Source: Metellina segmentata
Lineage: Eukaryota > Arthropoda > Arachnida > Araneae > Tetragnathidae
Assembly (NCBI GenBank): GCA_947359465.1
Contig: OX375880.1
Coordinates: 24,690,714 to 24,754,713 of the forward strand
DNA: 64,000 nucleotides
Direction of reading: 5' to 3'
This document shows, piece after piece, positions 20,416 through 32,570 of this stretch. The position numbers were made by a program, and so were the translations under genes. The notes beneath the pieces were generated by a model. That model did no database searches and was not told the DNA's origin. It saw only the letters and a program-made list of their open reading frames with translations. Position 1 is the stretch's first letter. Every line of letters starts with the position of its first letter.

Positions 20416-23400
20416 TGTAATTTCGAAGCTCCCTATCCAAGTTCTCAGGCGATGTAATTTCTAAGGGAATGAAAAGGTATTTGACTGAGATGTGGGGAGA
20501 GTGTTTTGTGTGAAGTATTCCCATATAAATTAACGTGCTGCAGAGCGAGATGGGAGGGACCGTTGTAATTTAGAAGCTCCCAATCCAAGTTCTCAGGCGA
20601 TGTAATTTCTAAGGGAATGAAAATGTATTTGACTGAGATGTGGGGAGAGTATTTTGTGTGAAGTATTCCCATAGAAATTAACGTGCTGCCGAACGAGGTG
20701 GGAAGGACCGCTGTAATTTCAAAGCTCCCAATCCAAGTTCTCAGGCGATGTAATTTCTAAGGGAATGAAAAGGTATTTGACTGAGATGTGGGGAGAGTGT
20801 TTTGTGTGAAGTATTCCCATTGAAATTAACGTGCTGCCGAGCGAGGTGGGAGGGACCGTTGTAATTTCAAAGCTCCCAATCCAAGTTCTCAGGCGATGTA
20901 ATTTCTAAGGGAATGAAAATGTATTTGACTGAGATGTGGGGAGAGTGTTTTGTGTGAAGTATTCCCATAGAAATTAACGTGCTGCCGAGCGAGGTGGGAG
21001 GGACCGTTGTAATTTCAAAGCTCCCAATCCAAGTTCTCAGGCGATGTAATTTCTAAGGGAATGAAAATGTATTTGACTGAGATGTGGGGAGAGTGTTTTG
21101 TGTGAAGTATTCCCATAGAAATTAACGTGCTGCCGAGCGACTTGGGAGGGAGCGTTGTAATTTCAAAGCTCCCTATCCAAGTTCTCAGGCGATGTAATTT
21201 CTAAGGGAATGAAAATGTATTTGACTGAGATGTGGGGAGAGTGTTTTGGGTGAAGTATTCCCATAGAAATTAACGTGCTGCCGAGCGAGGTGGGAGGGAC
21301 CGTTGTAATTTCAAAGCTCCCAATCCAAGTTCTCAGGCGATGTAATTTCTAAGGCAATGAAAAGGTATTTGACTGAGATGTGGGGAGAGTGTTTTGTGTG
21401 AAGTATTCCCATAGAAATTAACGTGCTGCCGAGCGAGATGGGAGGGACCGTTGTAATTTCAAAGCTCCCAATCCAAGTTCTCAGGCGATGTAATTTCTAA
21501 GGGAATGAAAATGTATTTGACTGAGATGTGGGGAGAGTATTTTGTGTGAAGTATTCCCATAGAAATTAACGTGCTGCCGAACGTGGGAGGGACCGCTGTA
21601 ATTTCAAAGCTCCCAATCCAAGTTCTCAGGCGATGTAATTTCTAAGGGAATGAAAAGGTATTTGACTGAGATGTGGGGAGAGTGTTTTGTGTGAAGTATT
21701 CCCATTGAAATTAACGTGCTGCCGAACGAGGTGGGAAGGACCGCTGTAATTGCAAAGCTCCCAATCCAAGTTCTCAGGCGATGTAATTTCTAAGGGAATG
21801 AAAATGTATTTGACTGAGATGTGGGGAGAGTATTTTGTGTGAAGTATTCCCATAGAAATTAACGTGCTGCCGAACGAGGTGGGAAGGACCGCTGTAATTT
21901 CAAAGCTCCCAATCCAAGTTCTCAGGCGATGTAATTTCTAAGGGAATGCAAAGGTATTTGACTGAGATGTGGGGAGAGTGTTTTGTGTGAAGTATTCTCA
22001 TAGAAATTAACGTGCTGCCGAGCGAGGTGGGAGGGAGCGTTGTAATTTCAAAGCTCCCTATCCAAGTTCTCAGGCGATATAATTTCTAAGGGAATGCAAA
22101 GGTATTTGACTGAGATGTGGGGAGAGTGTTTTGTGTGAAGTATTCTCATAGAAATTAACGTGCTGCCGAGCGAGGTGGGAGGGAGCGTTGTAATTTCAAA
22201 GCTCCCTATCCAAGTTCTCAGGCGATATAATTTCTAAGGGAATGAAAATGTATATGACTGAGATGTGGGGAGAGTGTTTTGTGTGAAGTATTCCCATAGA
22301 AATTAACGTGCTGCCGAGCGAGGTGGGAGGGAGTGTTGTAATTTCGAAGCTCCCTATCCAAGTTCTCAGGCGATGTAATTTCTAAGGGAATGAAAAGGTA
22401 TTTGACTGAGATGTGGGGAGAGTGTTTTGTGTGAAGTATTCCCATATAAATTAACGTGCTGCCGAGCGAGATGGGAGGGACCGTTGTAATTTAGAAGCTC
22501 CCAATCCAAGTTCTCAGGCGATGTAATTTCTAAGGGAATGAAAATGTATTTGACTGAGATGTGGGGAGAGTATTTTGTGTGAAGTATTCCCATAGAAATT
22601 AACGTGCTGCCGAACGAGGTGGGAAGGACCGCTGTAATTTCAAAGCTCCCAATCCAAGTTCTCAGGCGATGTAATTTCTAAGGGAATGAAAAGGTATTTG
22701 ACTGAGATGTGGGGAGAGTGTTTTGTGTGAAGTATTCCCATTGAAATTAACGTGCTGCCGAGCGAGGTGGGAGGGACCGTTGTAATTTCAAAGCTCCCAA
22801 TCCAAGTTCTCAGGCGATGTAATTTCTAAGGGAATGAAAATGTATTTGACTGAGATGTGGGGAGAGTGTTTTGTGTGAAGTATTCCCATAGAAATTAACG
22901 TGCTGCCGAGCGAGGTGGGAGGGACCGTTGTAATTTCAAAGCTCCCAATCCAAGTTCTCAGGCGATGTAATTTCTAAGGGAATGAAAATGTATTTGACTG
23001 AGATGTGGGGAGAGTGTTTTGTGTGAAGTATTCCCATAGAAATTAACGTGCTGCCGAGCGACTTGGGAGGGAGCGTTGTAATTTCAAAGCTCCCTATCCA
23101 AGTTCTCAGGCGATGTAATTTCTAAGGGAATGAAAATGTATTTGACTGAGATGTGGGGAGAGTGTTTTGGGTGAAGTATTCCCATAGAAATTAACGTGCT
23201 GCCGAGCGAGGTGGGAGGGACCGTTGTAATTTCAAAGCTCCCAATCCAAGTTCTCAGGCGATGTAATTTCTAAGGCAATGAAAAGGTATTTGACTGAGAT
23301 GTGGGGAGAGTGTTTTGTGTGAAGTATTCCCATAGAAATGAACGTGCTGCCGAGCGAGATGGGAGGGACCGTTGTAATTTCAAAGCTCCCAATCCAAGTT

Positions 23401-23750
23401 CTCAGGCGATGTAATTTCTAAGGGAATGAAAATGTATTTGACTGAGATGTGGGGAGAGTATTTTGTGTGAAGTATTCCCATAGAAATTAACGTGCTGCCG
23501 AACGTGGGAGGGACCGCTGTAATTTCAAAGCTCCCAATCCAAGTTCTCAGGCGATGTAATTTCTAAGGGAATGAAAAGGTATTTGACTGAGATGTGGGGA
23601 GAGTGTTTTGTGTGAAGTATTCCCATTGAAATTAACGTGCTGCCGAACGAGGTGGGAAGGACCGCTGTAATTGCAAAGCTCCCAATCCAAGTTCTCAGGC
23701 GATGTAATTTCTAAGGGAATGAAAATGTATTTGACTGAGATGTGGGGAGA
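19840..23750. repeat. 13-monomer tandem duplication, period 1,921 bp
   Basis: Markers recur exactly 1,921 bp apart, for example the TTTTGGGTGAAG monomers (GTGTTTTGGG at 21,241 and 23,162). The period is 13 x 148 minus 3, from a GCCGAACGTGGG joint lacking AGG. Outer limits are approximate: about 19,840-21,760 for copy one and 21,760-23,750 for copy two. Differences are few, for example GCTGCAGAGCG near 20,540 against GCTGCCGAGCG near 22,461. The first copy overlaps the end of the 9-monomer duplication, so the two events are nested. Confidence 0.85.
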
Positions 23751-26700
23751 GTGTTTTGTGTGAAGTATTCCCATAGAAATTAACGTGCTGCCGAGCGAGG
23801 TGGGAGGGACCGTTGTAATTTCAAAGCTTCCAATCCAAGTTCTCAGGCGATGTAATTTCTAAGGGAATGCAAAGGTATTTGACTGAGATGTGGGGAGAGT
23901 GTTTTGTGTGAAGTATTCCCATAGAAATTAACGTGCTGCCGAGCGAGGTGGGTTTGACGTTGTAATTTCAAAGCTCCCACTCCAAGTTCTCAGGCGATGT
24001 AATTTCTAAGGGAATGAAAATGTATTTGAAAGAGATGTGGGGAGAGTGTTTTGTGTGAAGTATTCCCATAGAAATTAACGTGCTGTCGAGCGAGGTGGGA
24101 GAGACCGTTGTAATTTCAAAGCTCCCAATCCAAGTTCTCAGGCGATGTAATTTCTAAGGGAATGAAAAGGTATTTGACTGAGATGTGGGGAGAGTGTTTT
24201 GTGTGAAGTATTCCCATAGAAATTAACGTGCTGCCGAGCGAGGTGGGAGGGACCGTTGTAATTTAAAAGCTCCCAATCCAAGTTCTCAGGCGATATAATT
24301 TCTAAGGGAATGAAAATGTATATGACTGAGATGTGGGGAGAGTGTTTTGTGTGAAGTATTCCCATAGAAATTAACGTGCTGCCGAGCGAGGTGGGAGGGA
24401 CCGTTGTAATTTCAAAGCTCCCAATCCAAGTTCTCAGGGGATGTAATTTCTACGGGAATGAAAATGTATTTGACTGAGATGTGGGGAGAGTGTTTTGTGT
24501 GAAGTATTCCCATAGAAATTAACGTGCTGCCGAGCGAGGTGGGAGGGAGCGTTGTAATTTCGAAGCCCCCTATCCAAGTTCTCAGGCGATGTAATTTCTA
24601 AGGGAATGAAAAGGTATTTGACTGAGATGTGGGGAGAGTGTTTTGTGTGAAGTATTCCCATAGAAATTAACGTGCTGTCGAGCGAGGTGGGAGAGACCGT
24701 TGTAATTTCAAAGCTCCCAATCCAAGTTCTCAGGCGATGTAATTTTTAAGGGAATGAAAAGGTATTTGACTGTGATGTGGGGAGAGTGTTTTGTGTGAAG
24801 TATTCCCATTGAAATTAACGTGCTGCCGAGCAAGGTGGGAGGGACCGTTGTAATTTCAAAGCTCCCAATCCAAGTTCTAAGGCGATGTAATTTCTAAGGG
24901 AATGAAAATGTATTTGACTGAGATGTGGGGAGAGTGTTTTGTGTGAAGTATTCCGATAGAAATTAACGTGCTGCCGAGCGAGGTGGGAGGGACCGTTGTA
25001 ATTTCAAAGCTCCCAATCCAAGTTCTCAGGCGATGTAATTTCTAAGGGAATGAAAATGTATTTGACTGAGATGTGGGGAGAGTGTTTTGTGTGAAGTATT
25101 CCCATAGAAATTAACGTGCTGCCGAGCGAGGTGGGAGGGAGCGTTGTAATTTCAAAGCTCCCTATCCAAGTTCTCAGGCGATGTAATTTCTAAGGGAATG
25201 AAAATGTATTTGACTGAGATGTGGGGAGAGTATTTTGTGTGAAGTATTCCCATAGAAATTAACGTGCTGCCGAACGAGGTGGGAGGGACCGCTGTAATTT
25301 CAAAGCTCCCAATCCAAGTTCTCAGGCGATGTAATTTCTAAGGGAATGAAAAGGTATTTGACTGAGATGTGGGGAGAGTGTTTTGTGTGAAGTATTCCCA
25401 TTGAAATTAACGTGCTGCCGAGCGAGGTGGGAGGGACCGTTGTAATTTCAAAGCTCCCAATCCAAGTTCTCAGGCGATGTAATTTCTAAGGGAATGAAAA
25501 GGTATTTGACTGAGATGTGGGGAGAGTGTTTTGTGTGAAGTATTCCCATTGAAATTAACGTGCTGCCGAGCGAGGTGGGAGGGACCGTTGTAATTTCAAA
25601 GCTCCCAATCCAAGTTCTCAGGCGATGTAATTTATAAGGGAATGAAAATGTATTTGACTGAGATGTGGGGAGAGTGTTTTGTGTGAAGTATTCCCATAGA
25701 AATTAACGTGCTGCCGAGCGAGGTGGGAGGGACCGTTGTAATTTCAAAGCTCCCAATCCAAGTTCTCAGGCGATGTAATTTCTAAGGGAATGAAAATGTA
25801 TTTGACTGAGATGTGGGGAGAGTGTTTTGTGTGAAGTATTCCCATAGAAATTAACGTGCTGCCGAGCGAGGTGGGAGGGACCGTTGTAATTTCAAAGCTT
25901 CCAATCCAAGTTCTCAGGAGATGTAATTTCTAAAGGAATGAAAATGTATTTGACTGAAATGTGGGGAGAGTGTTTTGTGTGAAGTATTCCCATAGAAATT
26001 AACGTGCTGTCGAGAGAGGTGGGAAAGACCGTTGTAATTTCAAAGCTCCCAATCCAAGTTCTCAGGCGATGTAATTTCTAAGGGAATGAAAAGGTATTTG
26101 ACTGAGATGTGGGGAGAGTGTTTTGTGTGAAGTATTCCCATAGAAATTAACGTGCTGCCGAACGAGGTGGGAAGGACCGCTGTAATTTCAAAGCTCCCAA
26201 TCCAAGTTCTCAGGCGATGTAATTTCTAAGGGAATGCAAAGGTATTTGACTGAGATGTGGGGAGAGTGTTTTGTGTGAAGTATTCTCATAGAAATTAACG
26301 TGCTGCCGAGCGAGGTGGGAGGGAGCGTTGTAATTTCAAAGCTCCCTATCCAAGTTCTCAGGCTATATAATTTCTAAGGGAATGCAAAGGTATTTGACTG
26401 AGATGTGGGGAGAGTGTTTTGTGTGAAGTATTCCCATAGAAATTAACGTGCTGCCGAGCGAGGTGGGTTTGACGTTGTAATTTCAAAGCTCCCACTCCAA
26501 GTTCTCAGGCGATGTAATTTCTAAGGGAATGAAAATGTATTTGACTGAGATGTGGGGAGAGTGTTTTGTGTGAAGTATTCCCATAGAAATTAACGTGCTG
26601 CCGAGCGAGGTGGGAGGGACCGTTGTAATTTCAAAGCTCCCAATCCAAGTTCTCAGGCGATGTAATTTCTAAGGGAATGAAAATGTATTTGACTGAGATG

Positions 26701-29700
26701 TGGGGAGAGTGTTTTGTGTGAAGTATTCCCATAGAAATTAACGTGCTGCCGAGCGACTTGGGAGGGAGCGTTGTAATTTCAAAGCTCCCTATCCAAGTTC
26801 TCAGGCGATGTAATTTCTAAGGGAATGAAAATGTATTTGACTGAGATGTGGGGAGAGTGTTTTGGGTGAAGTATTCCCATAGAAATTAACGTGCTGCCGA
26901 GCGAGGTGGGAGGGACCGTTGTAATTTCAAAGCTCCCAATCCAAGTTCTCAGGCGATGTAATTTCTAAGGCAATGAAAAGGTATTTGACTGAGATGTGGG
27001 GAGAGTGTTTTGTGTGAAGTATTCCCATAGAAATTAACGTGCTGCCGAGCGAGATGGGAGGGACCGTTGTAATTTCAAAGCTCCCAATCCAAGTTCTCAG
27101 GCGATGTAATTTCTAAGGGAATGAAAATGTATTTGACTGAGATGTGGGGAGAGTATTTTGTGTGAAGTATTCCCATAGAAATTAACGTGCTGCCGAACGT
27201 GGGAGGGACCGCTGTAATTTCAAAGCTCCCAATCCAAGTTCTCAGGCGATGTAATTTCTAAGGGAATGAAAAGGTATTTGACTGAGATGTGGGGAGAGTG
27301 TTTTGTGTGAAGTATTCCCATTGAAATTAACGTGCTGCCGAACGAGGTGGGAAGGACCGCTGTAATTGCAAAGCTCCCAATCCAAGTTCTCAGGCGATGT
27401 AATTTCTAAGGGAATGAAAATGTATTTGACTGAGATGTGGGGAGAGTGTTTTGTGTGAAGTATTCCCATAGAAATTAACGTGCTGCCGAGCGAGGTGGGA
27501 GGGACCGTTGTAATTTCAAAGCTTCCAATCCAAGTTCTCAGGCGATGTAATTTCTAAGGGAATGCAAAGGTATTTGACTGAGATGTGGGGAGAGTGTTTT
27601 GTGTGAAGTATTCCCATAGAAATTAACGTGCTGCCGAGCGAGGTGGGTTTGACGTTGTAATTTCAAAGCTCCCACTCCAAGTTCTCAGGCGATGTAATTT
27701 CTAAGGGAATGAAAATGTATTTGAAAGAGATGTGGGGAGAGTGTTTTGTGTGAAGTATTCCCATAGAAATTAACGTGCTGTCGAGCGAGGTGGGAGAGAC
27801 CGTTGTAATTTCAAAGCTCCCAATCCAAGTTCTCAGGCGATGTAATTTCTAAGGGAATGAAAAGGTATTTGACTGAGATGTGGGGAGAGTGTTTTGTGTG
27901 AAGTATTCCCATAGAAATTAACGTGCTGCCGAGCGAGGTGGGAGGGACCGTTGTAATTTAAAAGCTCCCAATCCAAGTTCTCAGGCGATATAATTTCTAA
28001 GGGAATGAAAATGTATATGACTGAGATGTGGGGAGAGTGTTTTGTGTGAAGTATTCCCATAGAAATTAACGTGCTGCCGAGCGAGGTGGGAGGGACCGTT
28101 GTAATTTCAAAGCTCCCAATCCAAGTTCTCAGGGGATGTAATTTCTACGGGAATGAAAATGTATTTGACTGAGATGTGGGGAGAGTGTTTTGTGTGAAGT
28201 ATTCCCATAGAAATTAACGTGCTGCCGAGCGAGGTGGGAGGGAGCGTTGTAATTTCGAAGCCCCCTATCCAAGTTCTCAGGCGATGTAATTTCTAAGGGA
28301 ATGAAAAGGTATTTGACTGAGATGTGGGGAGAGTGTTTTGTGTGAAGTATTCCCATAGAAATTAACGTGCTGTCGAGCGAGGTGGGAGAGACCGTTGTAA
28401 TTTCAAAGCTCCCAATCCAAGTTCTCAGGCGATGTAATTTTTAAGGGAATGAAAAGGTATTTGACTGAGATGTGGGGAGAGTGTTTTGTGTGAAGTATTC
28501 CCATTGAAATTAACGTGCTGCCGAGCAAGGTGGGAGGGACCGTTGTAATTTCAAAGCTCCCAATCCAAGTTCTAAGGCGATGTAATTTCTAAGGGAATGA
28601 AAATGTATTTGACTGAGATGTGGGGAGAGTGTTTTGTGTGAAGTATTCCGATAGAAATTAACGTGCTGCCGAGCGAGGTGGGAGGGACCGTTGTAATTTC
28701 AAAGCTCCCAATCCAAGTTCTCAGGCGATGTAATTTCTAAGGGAATGAAAATGTATTTGACTGAGATGTGGGGAGAGTGTTTTGTGTGAAGTATTCCCAT
28801 AGAAATTAACGTGCTGCCGAGCGAGGTGGGAGGGAGCGTTGTAATTTCAAAGCTCCCTATCCAAGTTCTCAGGCGATGTAATTTCTAAGGGAATGAAAAT
28901 GTATTTGACTGAGATGTGGGGAGAGTATTTTGTGTGAAGTATTCCCATAGAAATTAACGTGCTGCCGAACGAGGTGGGAGGGACCGCTGTAATTTCAAAG
29001 CTCCCAATCCAAGTTCTCAGGCGATGTAATTTCTAAGGGAATGAAAAGGTATTTGACTGAGATGTGGGGAGAGTGTTTTGTGTGAAGTATTCCCATTGAA
29101 ATTAACGTGCTGCCGAGCGAGGTGGGAGGGACCGTTGTAATTTCAAAGCTCCCAATCCAAGTTCTCAGGCGATGTAATTTCTAAGGGAATGAAAAGGTAT
29201 TTGACTGAGATGTGGGGAGAGTGTTTTGTGTGAAGTATTCCCATTGAAATTAACGTGCTGCCGAGCGAGGTGGGAGGGACCGTTGTAATTTCAAAGCTCC
29301 CAATCCAAGTTCTCAGGCGATGTAATTTATAAGGGAATGAAAATGTATTTGACTGAGATGTGGGGAGAGTGTTTTGTGTGAAGTATTCCCATAGAAATTA
29401 ACGTGCTGCCGAGCGAGGTGGGAGGGACCGTTGTAATTTCAAAGCTCCCAATCCAAGTTCTCAGGCGATGTAATTTCTAAGGGAATGAAAATGTATTTGA
29501 CTGAGATGTGGGGAGAGTGTTTTGTGTGAAGTATTCCCATAGAAATTAACGTGCTGCCGAGCGAGGTGGGAGGGACCGTTGTAATTTCAAAGCTTCCAAT
29601 CCAAGTTCTCAGGAGATGTAATTTCTAAAGGAATGAAAATGTATTTGACTGAAATGTGGGGAGAGTGTTTTGTGTGAAGTATTCCCATAGAAATTAACGT

Positions 29701-30060
29701 GCTGTCGAGAGAGGTGGGAAAGACCGTTGTAATTTCAAAGCTCCCAATCCAAGTTCTCAGGCGATGTAATTTCTAAGGGAATGAAAAGGTATTTGACTGA
29801 GATGTGGGGAGAGTGTTTTGTGTGAAGTATTCCCATAGAAATTAACGTGCTGCCGAACGAGGTGGGAAGGACCGCTGTAATTTCAAAGCTCCCAATCCAA
29901 GTTCTCAGGCGATGTAATTTCTAAGGGAATGCAAAGGTATTTGACTGAGATGTGGGGAGAGTGTTTTGTGTGAAGTATTCTCATAGAAATTAACGTGCTG
30001 CCGAGCGAGGTGGGAGGGAGCGTTGTAATTTCAAAGCTCCCTATCCAAGTTCTCAGGCTA
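22810..30060. repeat. 25-monomer tandem duplication, period 3,695 bp
   Basis: Unique markers repeat at 3,695 bp: the TTTGAAAGAGATG monomer (AGAGATG at 24,031 and 27,726), the GGGGATG-TCTACGGG monomer (near 24,437 and 28,132), TTCTAAGGCGATG, and GTCGAGAGAGGTGGGAAAG. The period is 25 x 148 minus 5 (two TTTGACG joints and one GAACGTGGG joint). The internal copy joint is near 26,490-26,530, where CCCACTCC is followed by TTTGACTGAG rather than TTTGAAAGAG. Limits are approximate. Confidence 0.82.
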
Positions 30061-32570
30061 TATAATTTCTAAGGGAATGCAAAGGTATTTGACTGAGATG
30101 TGGGGAGAGTGTTTTGTGTGAAGTATTCCCATAGAAATTAACGTGCTGCCGAGCGAGGTGGGTTTGACGTTGTAATTTCAAAGCTCCCACTCCAAGTTCT
30201 CAGGCGATGTAATTTCTAAGGGAATGAAAATGTATTTGAAAGAGATGTGGGGAGAGTGTTTTGTGTGAAGTATTCCCATAGAAATTAACGTGCTGTCGAG
30301 CGAGGTGGGAGAGACCGTTGTAATTTCAAAGCTCCCAATCCAAGTTCTCAGGCGATGTAATTTCTAAGGGAATGAAAAGGTATTTGACTGAGATGTGGGG
30401 AGAGTGTTTTGTGTGAAGTATTCCCATAGAAATTAACGTGCTGCCGAGCGAGGTGGGAGGGACCGTTGTAATTTAAAAGCTCCCAATCCAAGTTCTCAGG
30501 CGATATAATTTCTAAGGGAATGAAAATGTATATGACTGAGATGTGGGGAGAGTGTTTTGTGTGAAGTATTCCCATAGAAATTAACGTGCTGCCGAGCGAG
30601 GTGGGAGGGACCGTTGTAATTTCAAAGCTCCCAATCCAAGTTCTCAGGGGATGTAATTTCTACGGGAATGAAAATGTATTTGACTGAGATGTGGGGAGAG
30701 TGTTTTGTGTGAAGTATTCCCATAGAAATTAACGTGCTGCCGAGCGAGGTGGGAGGGAGCGTTGTAATTTCGAAGCCCCCTATCCAAGTTCTCAGGCGAT
30801 GTAATTTCTAAGGGAATGAAAAGGTATTTGACTGAGATGTGGGGAGAGTGTTTTGTGTGAAGTATTCCCATAGAAATTAACGTGCTGTCGAGCGAGGTGG
30901 GAGAGACCGTTGTAATTTCAAAGCTCCCAATCCAAGTTCTCAGGCGATGTAATTTCTAAGGGAATGAAAAGGTATTTGACTGAGATGTGGGGAGAGTGTT
31001 TTGTGTGAAGTATTCCCATTGAAATTAACGTGCTGCCGAGCAAGGTGGGAGGGACCGTTGTAATTTCAAAGCTCCCAATCCAAGTTCTAAGGCGATGTAA
31101 TTTCTAAGGGAATGAAAATGTATTTGACTGAGATGTGGGGAGAGTGTTTTGTGTGAAGTATTCCGATAGAAATTAACGTGCTGCCGAGCGAGGTGGGAGG
31201 GACCGTTGTAATTTCAAAGCTCCCAATCCAAGTTCTCAGGCGATGTAATTTCTAAGGGAATGAAAATGTATTTGACTGAGATGTGGGGAGAGTGTTTTGT
31301 GTGAAGTATTCCCATAGAAATTAACGTGCTGCCGAGCGAGGTGGGAGGGAGCGTTGTAATTTCAAAGCTCCCTATCCAAGTTCTCAGGCGATGTAATTTC
31401 TAAGGGAATGAAAATGTATTTGACTGAGATGTGGGGAGAGTATTTTGTGTGAAGTATTCCCATAGAAATTAACGTGCTGCCGAACGAGGTGGGAGGGACC
31501 GCTGTAATTTCAAAGCTCCCAATCCAAGTTCTCAGGCGATGTAATTTCTAAGGGAATGAAAAGGTATTTGACTGAGATGTGGGGAGAGTGTTTTGTGTGA
31601 AGTATTCCCATTGAAATTAACGTGCTGCCGAGCGAGGTGGGAGGGACCGTTGTAATTTCAAAGCTCCCAATCCAAGTTCTCAGGCGATGTAATTTCTAAG
31701 GGAATGAAAAGGTATTTGACTGAGATGTGGGGAGAGTGTTTTGTGTGAAGTATTCCCATTGAAATTAACGTGCTGCCGAGCGAGGTGGGAGGGACCGTTG
31801 TAATTTCAAAGCTCCCAATCCAAGTTCTCAGGCGATGTAATTTATAAGGGAATGAAAATGTATTTGACTGAGATGTGGGGAGAGTGTTTTGTGTGAAGTA
31901 TTCCCATAGAAATTAACGTGCTGCCGAGCGAGGTGGGAGGGACCGTTGTAATTTCAAAGCTCCCAATCCAAGTTCTCAGGCGATGTAATTTCTAAGGGAA
32001 TGAAAATGTATTTGACTGAGATGTGGGGAGAGTGTTTTGTGTGAAGTATTCCCATAGAAATTAACGTGCTGCCGAGCGAGGTGGGAGGGACCGTTGTAAT
32101 TTCAAAGCTTCCAATCCAAGTTCTCAGGAGATGTAATTTCTAAAGGAATGAAAATGTATTTGACTGAAATGTGGGGAGAGTGTTTTGTGTGAAGTATTCC
32201 CATAGAAATTAACGTGCTGTCGAGAGAGGTGGGAAAGACCGTTGTAATTTCAAAGCTCCCAATCCAAGTTCTCAGGCGATGTAATTTCTAAGGGAATGAA
32301 AAGGTATTTGACTGAGATGTGGGGAGAGTGTTTTGTGTGAAGTATTCCCATAGAAATTAACGTGCTGCCGAACGAGGTGGGAAGGACCGCTGTAATTTCA
32401 AAGCTCCCAATCCAAGTTCTCAGGCGATGTAATTTCTAAGGGAATGCAAAGGTATTTGACTGAGATGTGGGGAGAGTGTTTTGTGTGAAGTATTCTCATA
32501 GAAATTAACGTGCTGCCGAGCGAGGTGGGAGGGAGCGTTGTAATTTCAAAGCTCCCTATCCAAGTTCTCA
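27540..32570. repeat. 17-monomer tandem duplication, period 2,515 bp
   Basis: AGAGATG of the TTTGAAAGAG monomer is at 27,726 and 30,241, and all markers up to about 32,560 follow at the same offset. The joint is at about 30,057, where AGGCTATATAATTTC (a change also at 26,362) runs into the GCAAAGG monomer. One visible difference is TTTTTAAGGG near 28,440 against TTTCTAAGGG near 30,955. Limits are approximate. Confidence 0.83.
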